Source: Lachnospiraceae bacterium (GTDB lineage Bacteria > Bacillota > Clostridia > Lachnospirales > Lachnospiraceae). Taken from it: DNA of 64,000 nt. Shown here in pieces: positions 23,850 through 33,279 of this stretch (the first letter of the stretch is position 1; each line of letters begins with the position of its first letter). The notes below the pieces were generated by a model that did no database searches, was not told the DNA's origin, and saw nothing but the letters and a program-made list of their open reading frames with translations. Location: the NCBI GenBank assembly GCA_017517305.1, contig JAFWZV010000015.1:107489-171488 (forward strand), written 5' to 3'. Position numbers and translations under genes: made by a program.

Positions 23850-25331
23850 TTACAAAGCAGATATAAATCTCTTAAAGGCTTCCTGTCCTTCTTCTGTGCG
23901 CTTATATACCCCTGAACACTCTAATACCTGAACGAAAACCTTTGCGATTTCATCCTTTATAATTTGATGAACATTTTCAGTGGTAATAGAATAATTATCT
24001 CTCCACTCATCCACCCAGTCAGCGTGCTTTTCTATTTCATCTATAGCGTGAATATCCTTTCCTGCTACAATTGCTTCAGCAAGCAGCTGCATCTCACTCT
24101 TTAACCTTGCAGGTAGTACTGCAAGTCCCATTACCTCTATTAGCCCTATATTTTCCTTCTTGATGTGATGAAGCTTCTCATTAGGATGATACACTCCCCA
24201 AGGGCACTCCTCTGTGGTAATATTATTACGAAGCACCAAATCCATCTCATACATATTGCCATTCATTCTGGCAATTGGTGTAATAGTATTATGAGGTTCT
24301 CCATTAGTCTGGCTATAGATAAATGCATCCTCATCTGTATAGCTACGCCACTTGTTTAATATATGGTCAGAAGCTTCAACTATTCTATCAGGATTCTCAC
24401 TTTGTAATCTTATAACTGACATAGGCCATTTAACTATGCCTGCTGTCACATCCTCATAGCCTTTTATATCAAACTTAAACTCATAAGGTGCCTTAGCCAT
24501 GGCAAATGTATAAGAACCACCCTGAAAATGGTCGTGACTTAATATTGAACCACCCACTATAGGAAGGTCAGCATTTGAACCAACAATGTAGTGTGGAAAC
24601 TGTCTCACAAAGTCTAAGAGCTTACCAAACAAAGCTTTGTCTATCTTCATTGGAGTATGCTCCTTATTAAATACTATACAGTGCTCGTTATAGTATACAT
24701 ATGGGGAATACTGGAAGTAGTAATCACAACCACAAAGCTGTACAGGAATAATTCTATGATTTTGTCTGGCAGGATGCGAAAAGTGACCTGCATATCCCTC
24801 ATTTTCCTCACAGAGCAAGCATTTTGGATAATCATTTTTCTTGGCAGTTGCTGCCTTAGCTATATCTCTAGGATCCTTCTCTGGCTTAGAAAGATTAATT
24901 GTAATATCAATCTGTCCATACTCTGTATCAGTTGTCCACTTTTCATCCTTAATTATTCTATCTCTTCTGATATAATTCGTGTCCTGACTAAGCTTGTAAT
25001 AGTAATCAGTGGCTAACTTAGGATTCTCATTATAAAGCTTCTTAAAGCTTTCTCTAACCTGTGACGGCATAGGAGTTATTAATCCCATGATTTTTGTATC
25101 AAATAAATCCTTAGAGGTTATGGTGTCATCCTCCATAAGGCCCTGCTTTAAAGCATATTCCATCATGTCAGACAAAATAAGATGAATCGGCCTAACCTTT
25201 TCCTCACTCCATACAAACTCCTTCTTGTCAAATAGCTCTAGCAATCTATTAATTACATACACCCTGTCATCACATGAGATAAGTCCATTTTCCATACCAT
25301 AGCTTACTAATTCTGATATTAGCTTATCCAT
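23850..25331 (-). CDS. galT: UDP-glucose--hexose-1-phosphate uridylyltransferase
   Basis: A 493-residue enzyme of the Firmicutes-type GalT, longer than the 350-residue Escherichia type. It exchanges galactose-1-phosphate with UDP-glucose. The catalytic loop GGSILSHDHFQGGSYTFAMA carries the HxH nucleophile, and CEENEGYAGHFSHPARQNHR and NEHCIVFNKEHTPMKID are other family blocks. Located 18 bases after galE, so the three Leloir genes are contiguous (galK-galE-galT). Product UDP-galactose is recycled by GalE. A conserved position suitable for translation coupling to the downstream araC gene is seen. Confidence 0.95.
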   Translation of the reverse strand: MDKLISELVSYGMENGLISCDDRVYVINRLLELFDKKEFVWSEEKVRPIHLILSDMMEYALKQGLMEDDTITSKDLFDTKIMGLITPMPSQVRESFKKLYNENPKLATDYYYKLSQDTNYIRRDRIIKDEKWTTDTEYGQIDITINLSKPEKDPRDIAKAATAKKNDYPKCLLCEENEGYAGHFSHPARQNHRIIPVQLCGCDYYFQYSPYVYYNEHCIVFNKEHTPMKIDKALFGKLLDFVRQFPHYIVGSNADLPIVGGSILSHDHFQGGSYTFAMAKAPYEFKFDIKGYEDVTAGIVKWPMSVIRLQSENPDRIVEASDHILNKWRSYTDEDAFIYSQTNGEPHNTITPIARMNGNMYEMDLVLRNNITTEECPWGVYHPNEKLHHIKKENIGLIEVMGLAVLPARLKSEMQLLAEAIVAGKDIHAIDEIEKHADWVDEWRDNYSITTENVHQIIKDEIAKVFVQVLECSGVYKRTEEGQEAFKRFISAL

Positions 25332-25349
25332 ACCAAAACCCTCCTTATA

Positions 25350-26333
25350 CTAATAACCATTTGGATGATTTTCATGCCACTTCCATGCTGTTTCAATTAT
25401 TGTGTGTAAATCTGCGTATTTTGGATTCCATCCTAATATGTCCTTTGCCTTCTGGCTTGATGCTATAAGAGTGGATGGATCTCCAGCCCTTCTAGGCTCC
25501 TCCTTAGCAGGTATCGGATGCTTTGTAACCTGACGTGCTACATCTATTACCTCTTTTACAGTAAATCCAACTCCATTTCCAAGGTTAAATATATCGCTGT
25601 TTCCACCCTTTGCAAGATACTCCATGGCAAGAATATGTGCCTGAGCCAAATCATTTACATGAATGTAATCTCTCACGCAGGTTCCGTCCTTAGTGTCATA
25701 GTCATTTCCAAACACTGATATATATTCTCTCTTTCCATTTGGCACCTGCAATATAAGAGGAATCAAATGTGTCTCTGGATTATGGGCTTCACCAATTTTT
25801 CCGTTTGGATGAGCGCCACAAGCATTAAAGTATCTAAGAGATACATATCTTAGATTGTGAGCTATGGAAGTCCATTTAAACATCTTCTCCATGGAAAGCT
25901 TTGTCTCTCCATAGCAGTTAGTAGGTAATGTTCTGTCAGTTTCCATTATAGGAATACTCTCCGGTTCTCCATATGTAGCAGCAGTTGACGAAAATACAAT
26001 CTTATCGATTCCATGTTCTACCATACTCTCAAGCAAAACCTCTGTTCCACATAAATTATTATTGTAATACTTAAGTGGATTGGTCATACTCTCACCTACC
26101 TGTGAGCTTGCCGCAAAATGTATAACTCCATCTATCTTCTCCTTTGAAAACACCTCATCTAAGAATTTTCTGTCACGAATATCCCCCTGGTAAAATTTTG
26201 CCTCAGGATGAACTGCTTCCTTAAAACCAGTCAAAAGATTATCAGCTACTACAACCTGATGACCTGCATCTATAAGCTCGTAAACTGTATGTGAGCCGAT
26301 ATAACCTGCTCCACCTAATACCAAAATATTCAT
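25350..26333 (-). CDS. galE: UDP-glucose 4-epimerase
   Basis: A 327-residue SDR-extended enzyme interconverting UDP-galactose and UDP-glucose with bound NAD+. NAD site: LVLGGAGYIGSHTVYELIDA; active site: FSSTAATYGEP (Ser/Thr) and NCYGETKLSMEK (YxxxK); substrate loop: LRYFNACGAHPNGKIGE. Full length for the family. It lies between galK (13 bases) and galT (18 bases) and closes the Leloir cycle. Confidence 0.96.
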   Translation of the reverse strand: MNILVLGGAGYIGSHTVYELIDAGHQVVVADNLLTGFKEAVHPEAKFYQGDIRDRKFLDEVFSKEKIDGVIHFAASSQVGESMTNPLKYYNNNLCGTEVLLESMVEHGIDKIVFSSTAATYGEPESIPIMETDRTLPTNCYGETKLSMEKMFKWTSIAHNLRYVSLRYFNACGAHPNGKIGEAHNPETHLIPLILQVPNGKREYISVFGNDYDTKDGTCVRDYIHVNDLAQAHILAMEYLAKGGNSDIFNLGNGVGFTVKEVIDVARQVTKHPIPAKEEPRRAGDPSTLIASSQKAKDILGWNPKYADLHTIIETAWKWHENHPNGY

Positions 26334-26346
26334 AACTTACACCCTC

Positions 26347-27627
26347 CTATTCAATCACCTTAATACCACCATATTTTCTAATTCTTAAAGCCTTACATGA
26401 GCCCTCTCCGAAAATAGCATCCATCTGCATCTTATAAGGCAGTACCATCTCATTTTTCACAAACGCCTGTATAGTACCTGCAAAGCCACCACCATGAACT
26501 CTGCTTACACCGTTTGATTTCAGTGTTATATCACTCATTAAAAGTGCCACTGATATATTCTGATTTGCTACATCACAATTAGCATATACATTTTGCAAAT
26601 ATTTAAATGAGGAATCTCCTGATGCTTTTACAGTATCTAAAAACGCTCCCATTTCTCCCTGCCTAAGAGCATCTACTTCCTTTTTTACTCTCTCATTTTC
26701 CTCAAAGAAATGCATAGCTCTTATTACACTTCTATCCCCAAGCTTTTCCCTTAAGACCGGTATTGACTTTATCACATCCAGTTGCTCTACTTCACGAAGA
26801 ACTGACTTACCAAAATAGGTTGCTACTGCTTTCATCTCCTGTGGTATCGCCGCATATTCATGGGTTAAATCTGCGTGAGACCCCTTTGTATCTGTTATAC
26901 ATAAGCTATATCCATAATCACTCATATTAAAATCAAGCTTCTCAACCTGTGGATTCGTTGGATCCTCAAAGTCTATATGCACCAGATTACCTACTGAACA
27001 AGCCATCTGATCCATAAGTCCACATGGTTTTCCAAAGTATACATTTTCTGCATACTGGCCTATAATAGCAATTTCAATGGCTGATATGCTCATATTATTA
27101 AATAATCCTGATAAAATAGTTCCAACTAAGGTTTCAAATGCCGCTGATGAGGAAAGTCCTGCACCAATTAACACATCACTGGTAGCGTAAGCACAAAATC
27201 CTCCAACCTTATAGCCTCTTTCTACAAAGCCTGCAACAACACCCTTAATTAAGGCCTTTGTGGTTTCCTTCTCCTCTTCCTTAATTTTCAGATCATCTAT
27301 GGAGATTACAACCTCATCATAGTCATCAGAGATGATTTTGATTAACCCATCCTCAGTTTTTCTTGCTACGCCTATGGTATCAAGATTAATTGATGCAGCC
27401 AGAACCTCTCCGTGCTGATGGTCGGTGTGATTTCCACCCACCTCACTTCTACCTGGAGCACTGTAAAGCTCTGCCTCGCCAGCTCCGTAAGAGTACTCAA
27501 AGTGCTTGATTGCTTGAACATAACGATTTCTCTGATAATCAAGCATTCCCTCATCCACATATATATCAATTAGCTTTTCGTCAAGCTTTCCTGCCTGAAT
27601 TCTTTCAATCATAACCTCTGTATTCAT
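26347..27627 (-). CDS. galK: Galactokinase
   Basis: A 426-residue GHMP kinase making galactose-1-phosphate from galactose and ATP. The galactokinase signature is GRSEVGGNHTDHQHG (usually GRxNLIGEHTDYNxG), the GHMP glycine-rich loop is VLIGAGLSSSAAFETLVG, and motif 3 is GVSRVHGGGFAGTIQAFV. About 30 residues longer at the N-terminus than the Escherichia enzyme; the start (MNTEVMIERIQAG) follows AAGGGG with good spacing. Downstream of lacM by 20 bases, so it uses the galactose released by LacLM. Confidence 0.95.
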   Translation of the reverse strand: MNTEVMIERIQAGKLDEKLIDIYVDEGMLDYQRNRYVQAIKHFEYSYGAGEAELYSAPGRSEVGGNHTDHQHGEVLAASINLDTIGVARKTEDGLIKIISDDYDEVVISIDDLKIKEEEKETTKALIKGVVAGFVERGYKVGGFCAYATSDVLIGAGLSSSAAFETLVGTILSGLFNNMSISAIEIAIIGQYAENVYFGKPCGLMDQMACSVGNLVHIDFEDPTNPQVEKLDFNMSDYGYSLCITDTKGSHADLTHEYAAIPQEMKAVATYFGKSVLREVEQLDVIKSIPVLREKLGDRSVIRAMHFFEENERVKKEVDALRQGEMGAFLDTVKASGDSSFKYLQNVYANCDVANQNISVALLMSDITLKSNGVSRVHGGGFAGTIQAFVKNEMVLPYKMQMDAIFGEGSCKALRIRKYGGIKVIE

Positions 27628-27647
27628 ATTGACACCCCTTTTTTATT

Positions 27648-28601
27648 CTAAGAAATCACAAATGAATATGTGATATCTTCCTCTGCACTAATATGATAAT
27701 CAGCTTCAACATCGCTACCCCAGCTGTCTATTCCACCTACTCCTCTCACTGCTCCATAAACACAAAGAACAGTTCTTCTTGCAGGCGGTAGCTCCTCATG
27801 GTGCATAGCATTCTCTATCTCGCTGGCAGTATATGGCAGACAGGAAAATGCAAATGGCTTATCTGCCTTCTCAATTTTAAGCACCTGCTTACTATTATCC
27901 TTTCTGCTATTGTTAAGGCTTGTGTGTCTGGTTATCTCAACCCAATCAGTTTCCATTCTCATGCCACATTCCTGTGGTACAAGGTATGGTGTAAGACTTA
28001 AATCATCTACCTCATATACCCCATGTGTTGCCCCTGCCATTCTATCTGGATATGTTTCTCCTGAGAGACCTTCATACATATATTTATCAGCTAATGTTGG
28101 CATAATAAATCTTAATCCGAATACAGGTAGCTGTGGCAAGCCCTTCACACCCTTATAGGATACCTTCACTGTGATACGACCCTCACTGTTCACATCATAT
28201 ATTACTTCTACCGTAGTTGCCGGTGTTGTAACAGTTTTATATTCAAATTTCACTACCACGTTATCCGCTGGAACATCTCCACCGTAGCGGTTATTGTCCG
28301 GAGCACAAGGCTTTCCCTGTGACACTCCGTCTGTAATAACCTCCACATTAGTACAGCCTATAAACATATCTGCTGCCAGCCAGCTACCACTCTTTATGTG
28401 AAAGCTACTTCCTCTGTCATTATCTGTAAGAGCTCTCCAAAATGTAGGCTTAGGACAACGGTACAACCACTCGTAACCATTTTTCATAATGGATTCAAGT
28501 CCGCCCTGTGAGTAGGAGAAGATATAATCAAAGCCTTCTCCGTGTACGCCCAATGTATAATCCCCATATACAATTCTTAATGCTTTAAATATACAACCCA
28601 T
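27648..28601 (-). CDS. lacM: Beta-galactosidase small subunit
   Basis: A 317-residue protein matching the LacM subunit: RIVYGDYTLGVHGEGFDYIF, FSYSQGGLESIMKNGYEWLY and PTFWRALTDNDRGSSFHIKS correspond to the C-terminal beta-galactosidase domain (Bgal small N, domain 5 of LacZ). It carries the C-terminal half of the active site but no catalytic Glu. It overlaps lacL by 17 bases in a different frame, exactly as in Lactobacillus lacLM. Heterodimer assembly with LacL is established for the family. Length agrees with the known 316-319 residues. Confidence 0.92.
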   Translation of the reverse strand: MGCIFKALRIVYGDYTLGVHGEGFDYIFSYSQGGLESIMKNGYEWLYRCPKPTFWRALTDNDRGSSFHIKSGSWLAADMFIGCTNVEVITDGVSQGKPCAPDNNRYGGDVPADNVVVKFEYKTVTTPATTVEVIYDVNSEGRITVKVSYKGVKGLPQLPVFGLRFIMPTLADKYMYEGLSGETYPDRMAGATHGVYEVDDLSLTPYLVPQECGMRMETDWVEITRHTSLNNSRKDNSKQVLKIEKADKPFAFSCLPYTASEIENAMHHEELPPARRTVLCVYGAVRGVGGIDSWGSDVEADYHISAEEDITYSFVIS

Positions 28602-30492
28602 AATAATACCTCACTTCCTGCATAGCCGGTTTTTCCCTTCTATCTGCAAAAACAATTCCGTTACCCGAAAACTCATAATCAGATGGTCTGTCGTCGAAAT
28701 CTCCACCGTATCTCAAAACATCTCTTCCTGTAAGCTCATCCTTTACAAATAACGCCTGGTCTATAAAATCCCATATAAATCCGCCCTGATACATCTCGTA
28801 TTTATCTATAAGCTTCATATATGTACCCAGACCTCCCATTGAGTTACCCATATCATGCATAAACTCACACAGGATGTAAGGCTTCTTAGCACTATTAATA
28901 AGATAATCCTCTACCTCACTTGGTTTTGCATACATACGGCTTTCCATATCAGATATAGTTTCCTCATAAGCTCTATTGTAGAAGGAGCTTTCATAATGAA
29001 CTAATCTTCCATCATTCTTATCCTTAAAATACTTATTCATTGCCTCTATATCATCACCTGCATAAGACTCATTTCCCAATGACCAGAACAATATAGATGT
29101 GTGATTTTTAAATGTCTCAAAGTTATTTCTTGCTCTGTCAATTACCGCTTCTCTCCACTGTGGTATGGAACCTGGTACATTACAGGATGGCTCAATTGCT
29201 CCTAACTTTTGGAAGGATCCATGACTTTCCAAGTTTGTCTCTGACATCAAGTATATTCCTTCCTCGTCACACATATAGTACCAAGGAATCTGATCCGGAT
29301 AGTGACAGGTTCTGACTGCATTAATATTATTTTTCTTAATGCATTCCATGTCTAAAATCATTTCTTCCAAGCCCATAACACGTCCGGTTTTAGGATTCCA
29401 CTCATGTCTGTTCACACCTAATATAACCAGTCTCTTTCCATTCAGGTGCATAACCTTATTAATTATCTCAAGCCTTCTAAACCCTATCTTATATGGTACA
29501 ACCTCCTGAAGCTGACCATTTTCATATATCTCGACAAAGGTATTGTAAAGATATGGATTATGATTGTCCCAAGGAATTACCTTCTCAACTTCAACAGTTA
29601 CAGAGCCTTCCAGCATACCAGCTACGTCTGACAGCGAAATGTCCTGACACAGAATTTTTGTTCCCAGCTTATCAGCAAGTATAAGCTTTGCGCTTCTTGA
29701 ACCATCTTTAACAGCTGATACCTTAACATCCACTCTAATCTGACCACTTGCATTATCCTGGTTAAGAATAGGCTGAATCCACATATCCTCTATGTGAGTA
29801 TCAGGAATTGCCTTAAGAGTTACATTTCTAAATATTCCAAAAAATCTAAAGAAATCCTGATCCTCTAAGAAGGCAGCTGTACTCATCTTATGTACCTGCA
29901 CTGCAAGCACATTATTTTTCTCCCTGATATAAGGAGTAAGGTCAAATTCTGATGGTGTAAAGCTATCCTCAGCGTAACCTATGAATTCACCATTCAGCCA
30001 TACATACATGGCTTCCTCCACACCCTCAAAGCATATGCGAATTCTCTTTCCCTGCATATAATCCTCAAGGTCAAAGGTTTTAATATAGGAGCCTACCGGA
30101 TTATACTCCGCTTCACTAAACATTCCTGCACCATCACCGGCACCCTCTATACTGTGCGCCCCTCTAAGATATCTTTTTCCTTCCCATGGATACTGAGTAT
30201 TGATGTACCTTATCTGGTCATAGCCCGCTAACTCAATGTGTCCCGGAACCATAATCTTGTCAAAATCGTCTCTGTCATAATCCACCTGATAGAAATCCAC
30301 AGGTCTTTCCATAGGATTTATGCTGAACTTAAAATCCCAGCTTCCATTTAAGGATTGTGTAAGCTTATTATCCTTCTTCTCTAAATCTCCGTAGCTTAGA
30401 TAATAGCTGTGGTCGCTGTGGGCATCTATCTGATTTACCCTAAACACCTCCGGATTGTCTAACCATCTTATATCTGCCTTCATACTGTTCAC
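28585..30492 (-). CDS. lacL: Beta-galactosidase large subunit (GH2)
   Basis: A 635-residue GH2 subunit hydrolysing lactose. It has the sugar-binding, immunoglobulin-like and TIM-barrel domains. Acid/base Glu: ILFWSLGNESYAGDD; nucleophile Glu: YILCEFMHDMGNSMGG; end of barrel: YGGDFDDRPSDYEFSGNGIV. It stops where LacZ would go on to domain 4, and the remaining domain is supplied by lacM. Length close to the LacL norm of about 626-628. A single-chain LacZ split by mutation is unlikely because the missing linker and the 17-base overlap are those of the LacLM family. Gap to the symporter gene is 15 bases. Confidence 0.93.
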   Translation of the reverse strand: MNSMKADIRWLDNPEVFRVNQIDAHSDHSYYLSYGDLEKKDNKLTQSLNGSWDFKFSINPMERPVDFYQVDYDRDDFDKIMVPGHIELAGYDQIRYINTQYPWEGKRYLRGAHSIEGAGDGAGMFSEAEYNPVGSYIKTFDLEDYMQGKRIRICFEGVEEAMYVWLNGEFIGYAEDSFTPSEFDLTPYIREKNNVLAVQVHKMSTAAFLEDQDFFRFFGIFRNVTLKAIPDTHIEDMWIQPILNQDNASGQIRVDVKVSAVKDGSRSAKLILADKLGTKILCQDISLSDVAGMLEGSVTVEVEKVIPWDNHNPYLYNTFVEIYENGQLQEVVPYKIGFRRLEIINKVMHLNGKRLVILGVNRHEWNPKTGRVMGLEEMILDMECIKKNNINAVRTCHYPDQIPWYYMCDEEGIYLMSETNLESHGSFQKLGAIEPSCNVPGSIPQWREAVIDRARNNFETFKNHTSILFWSLGNESYAGDDIEAMNKYFKDKNDGRLVHYESSFYNRAYEETISDMESRMYAKPSEVEDYLINSAKKPYILCEFMHDMGNSMGGLGTYMKLIDKYEMYQGGFIWDFIDQALFVKDELTGRDVLRYGGDFDDRPSDYEFSGNGIVFADRREKPAMQEVRYYYGLYI

Positions 30493-30507
30493 CCCTTCAA
30501 TAAATTT

Positions 30508-31896
30508 CTAATCCATATACTGTGATAATCTTTCCTCTGCCTTTTGATGCTTCTCAAGCTTTGCATTTGCCTCCTCAACATTTAAGAATGAGAGAATAAT
30601 AGTTATGATTAAGTCAAAGGCAAATGGGAGCCAGAGATACATTATGTTCATCATGCTGATACAGCTATCCGGCTGAACCGGTGCGTTATTGATATATCCG
30701 CTCATATCAAGCAACCATCCTGAAAGTGCAACTCCAATACCACCACCAAGCTTAGTACCAAATGATGTGCATGAGAACATTGAACCGTCGATTCTCTTAC
30801 CATCCTTAAGGTATGTATGCTCTGAACAGGAAGCTATAACCGCTCCAACATCTCCCTGCCAAGGACCCTCTCCAAGTGATGTAAGTACTGTGAACAAAAG
30901 CATCAAAGGAACACTTCCAAGATATCCGGCAACCACAAGACCTAATCTACAGGCTGTTGCAAACATATAGCTGAGCTTGTTTACCTTATACATTCCCTTC
31001 ATCTTTGCCACAAGGGTTGGTGTAATGGCAAGTGCAATAATAAGTGGAATGTTGATTGCCCAGGAGAATACTCCAAACAGCTTCTGGTTAAGAAGTACAT
31101 ATGTCATAAAGTATGTTCCAACGCTTACCATAGCTGCACGTAGCTGCTGAAGAATATATATAACAACTATCATTAAAAAATATTTGTTTGACACAAGAAG
31201 CTTAAAGGTCTGTCCAAGTGTAAGCTTGCTGTCTTCCTCGTTAATCTCACCATCCCTAAGCTCCTCCTCTGAAAGCTCCTTTACTGAGAAGCAGGATAGT
31301 GTGTTTGTGATGATACCCACGATACAATATATTATTGCAATGGCTCTCCAGCCTGCTGCTCCACCACCTAATGCCTCAACAGCTCCAAATGTTATGGACT
31401 GAATTAACAGGTTTGTACCGAATGAGAACATGAATCTGAATGAGCCCATCTCAACTCTTTCCTTGCTGTTCTTTGTTACAAGAGATGTAAGTGCTGCATA
31501 TGCTATGTTGTTAGCTGTATAGAACACTGCGTTAAGTAGTGTATATGCTATAAAGAACCACGCATACTGTGCTGTCTTACCCATAGTAGTTGGAATTGCA
31601 AATACTCCAAATAGTGTTACCGCGCATCCAAAGAATCCATAAAACATCCAAGGTCTTGCCTTACCCATCTTACTTTTTGTTCGGTCAATCATGGAACCAA
31701 AGAACACATCTGATATTCCATCGAACAGCTTTGACACTGCAATCAGAGTTCCTACAATTCCTGAGTTTAAGCCTACTGTGTCCGTCAAATAAATCATTAC
31801 GAAGGAGGTAAGGAATGCATATACCACATTACCTGCTATATCTCCCGAACCGTACCCCACCTTATTATACCATTTCAGATATCTTTTTTCTTCCAT
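30508..31896 (-). CDS. GPH-family sugar:cation symporter (probable lactose permease)
   Basis: A 462-residue, roughly 12-helix transporter of the glycoside-pentoside-hexuronide family. GYGSGDIAGNVVYAFLTSFV opens helix 1, and the loop MIDRTKSKMGKARPWMFYG is the family signature after helix 2. There is no C-terminal PTS IIA domain, unlike streptococcal LacS. Start at 31896 follows GGAAGG (MEEKRYLK); a longer in-frame start seven codons upstream lacks support. As first gene before lacL, it most probably brings lactose or another beta-galactoside in with H+ or Na+. Confidence 0.9.
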   Translation of the reverse strand: MEEKRYLKWYNKVGYGSGDIAGNVVYAFLTSFVMIYLTDTVGLNSGIVGTLIAVSKLFDGISDVFFGSMIDRTKSKMGKARPWMFYGFFGCAVTLFGVFAIPTTMGKTAQYAWFFIAYTLLNAVFYTANNIAYAALTSLVTKNSKERVEMGSFRFMFSFGTNLLIQSITFGAVEALGGGAAGWRAIAIIYCIVGIITNTLSCFSVKELSEEELRDGEINEEDSKLTLGQTFKLLVSNKYFLMIVVIYILQQLRAAMVSVGTYFMTYVLLNQKLFGVFSWAINIPLIIALAITPTLVAKMKGMYKVNKLSYMFATACRLGLVVAGYLGSVPLMLLFTVLTSLGEGPWQGDVGAVIASCSEHTYLKDGKRIDGSMFSCTSFGTKLGGGIGVALSGWLLDMSGYINNAPVQPDSCISMMNIMYLWLPFAFDLIITIILSFLNVEEANAKLEKHQKAEERLSQYMD

Positions 31897-32008
31897 AAAA
31901 TTCTTCCTTCCTTTCATCTTTGTTTTGTGTTGGTTTCCGTTTCTTTATTTTGTAAGCTTATTATATTTTATTATATATACAAAATACATATCTTAGATTA
32001 GACAAAAC

Positions 32009-32125
32009 ATGCACAAAATGATACAATAGCATAAAGCAACCAGTAAATTGGTGGTGATTTATTAATTTTTATGCACTAAATTATACTGAGCCGACTCGAT
32101 ATCCGATTATTCATATGCACAAAAT
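32009..32125. promoter_or_regulatory. Three direct repeats ATGCAC(A/T)AAAT, candidate AraC operators
   Basis: ATGCACAAAAT occurs at 32009-32019 and 32115-32125, and ATGCACTAAAT at 32071-32081, all in the same orientation. The first and third continue with similar bases (ATACAATAG and CAAACAATAC regions). They lie between the divergent regulator gene and the symporter gene. Direct repeats are the usual target form of AraC-type activators. Binding by the product of 32180-33046 is inferred. Confidence 0.55.
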
Positions 32126-32179
32126 CAAACAATACCTAATACTCATCAAAGGAATTAGTGTCATCAGAAAGGAGTAGCT

Positions 32180-33046
32180 ATGTACACAAGTAATGCTTAT
32201 TTAAATAACTCAACACTTGATATTAAGGACAAATCAAAACCACTTATTGTCACAAGCTGTGGAACATATCATCTATTTACCAAGCCTAAGCTACCTACCT
32301 GGCGTCCCAGAGGGCGATTAGATTTCCAGCTTTTATATATTGCAGCGGGAAAGGCACATTTTCATTTTGATGGAAAGGAAAAAATTGTCACCGCCGGCCA
32401 TATGGTTTTATACAGACCTAAGGAGCCTCAAAAATACGAATATTACGGTGAGGATCAGACTGAGGTTTACTGGGTTCATTTCACCGGAAGTGATGTAACA
32501 AATATTTTGAACTCCTACGGATTAACCAAGGGGAAGCATGTTTTTTATTGCGGAAAGGGCCTAGACTACCAAAACCATTTTAGAACCATGATTCAAGAGC
32601 TGCAGATGTGTAAGGATCACTATGAACAAATGCTTGAGATGCACCTAAGAACAATTTTTATTATGATGCACCGCCATCTTATGACAGATACCAGGCACAA
32701 TAACAGTCCTATTGCTGATGACATAGACATTGCCGTTATGTACTTTAACCAACACTACAACGAGGAAATATGCATAGAGGAATATGCCGAAAGCAACGGT
32801 ATGAGCACCAGCTGGTTTATCAGAAAATTTAAGGAATATACAGGATTTTCACCATTGCAATATATACTTTCCGTAAGAATATATAATGCGGAGGCACTAC
32901 TTAAGGATGACCAGCACAATGTTACTGAAATATCCAGCATTGTAGGCTATGATAATCCTTTGTACTTTAGCAGAATATTCAAAAAGGTTAAGGGATTATC
33001 TCCTTCAGAATACCGCAAGAGTATTAATAAATCACTTGATATATAG
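32180..33046 (+). CDS. AraC-family regulator, divergent from the lactose operon
   Basis: A 288-residue regulator with an N-terminal cupin (about 35-110: LDFQLLYIAAGKAHFHFDGK, GHMVLYRPKEPQKYEYYG) and a C-terminal AraC DNA-binding domain (about 185-285: ICIEEYAESNGMSTSWFIRK, LNNVTEISS-like helix, then VGYDNPLYFSRIFKKVKGLS). RafR/MsmR-like proteins of this type activate sugar operons when bound by the sugar. The divergent position and the direct repeats between the genes make it the probable activator of the lactose operon. Its own start follows AAAGGAG. Confidence 0.92.
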   Translation: MYTSNAYLNNSTLDIKDKSKPLIVTSCGTYHLFTKPKLPTWRPRGRLDFQLLYIAAGKAHFHFDGKEKIVTAGHMVLYRPKEPQKYEYYGEDQTEVYWVHFTGSDVTNILNSYGLTKGKHVFYCGKGLDYQNHFRTMIQELQMCKDHYEQMLEMHLRTIFIMMHRHLMTDTRHNNSPIADDIDIAVMYFNQHYNEEICIEEYAESNGMSTSWFIRKFKEYTGFSPLQYILSVRIYNAEALLKDDQHNVTEISSIVGYDNPLYFSRIFKKVKGLSPSEYRKSINKSLDI

Positions 33047-33073
33047 CTATAATAAAACAAGACTCATAAAAGC

Positions 33074-33112
33074 AAAGGAGCAACACCTCTCGTCTAAGGT
33101 GTTGCTCCTTTT
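33074..33112 (+). terminator. Intrinsic terminator after the AraC regulator
   Basis: AAAGGAGCAACACCT and AGGTGTTGCTCCTTT form a perfect 15-bp stem with an eight-base loop, ending in TTTTG. A-rich sequence on the other side lets it work in both directions. Confidence 0.82.
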
Positions 33113-33207
33113 GCAAGAATTGTCCACTTTTCATATTTTTTTGGCTAGCAATGCTTTTTGATTAAGCTTATACTGAGCCCAGAAAGTATGGAAAGGAGAT
33201 GACAATT

Positions 33208-33279
33208 ATGAAGAATTATATTCACAACTTACTTTCATTCTACGAGGATTTTTTAAAGCACAATTTATACAGACCTTAG
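33208..33279 (+). CDS. Possible 23-residue peptide gene
   Basis: A 24-codon frame (MKNYIHNLLSFYEDFLKHNL, ends RP) with a strong AAGGAG nine bases before its ATG. TATACT at 33169 may be a -10. It ends one base before the convergent ArsC-like stop. The peptide is amphipathic and aromatic-rich. It could be a type I toxin-like or signal peptide, or a chance frame. Confidence 0.35.
   Translation: MKNYIHNLLSFYEDFLKHNLYRP

Noticed and set aside
27648-30492. lacZ broken by a frameshift
   Set aside because: The two frames overlap by 17 bases and have the lengths and ends of LacL and LacM; LacZ domain 4 is absent from both, as in the heterodimer.
31921-31960. cre box in front of the lactose operon
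   Set aside because: GAAACGGAAACC on the minus strand is only loosely like cre: the CG is one base out of register and there is no symmetry.
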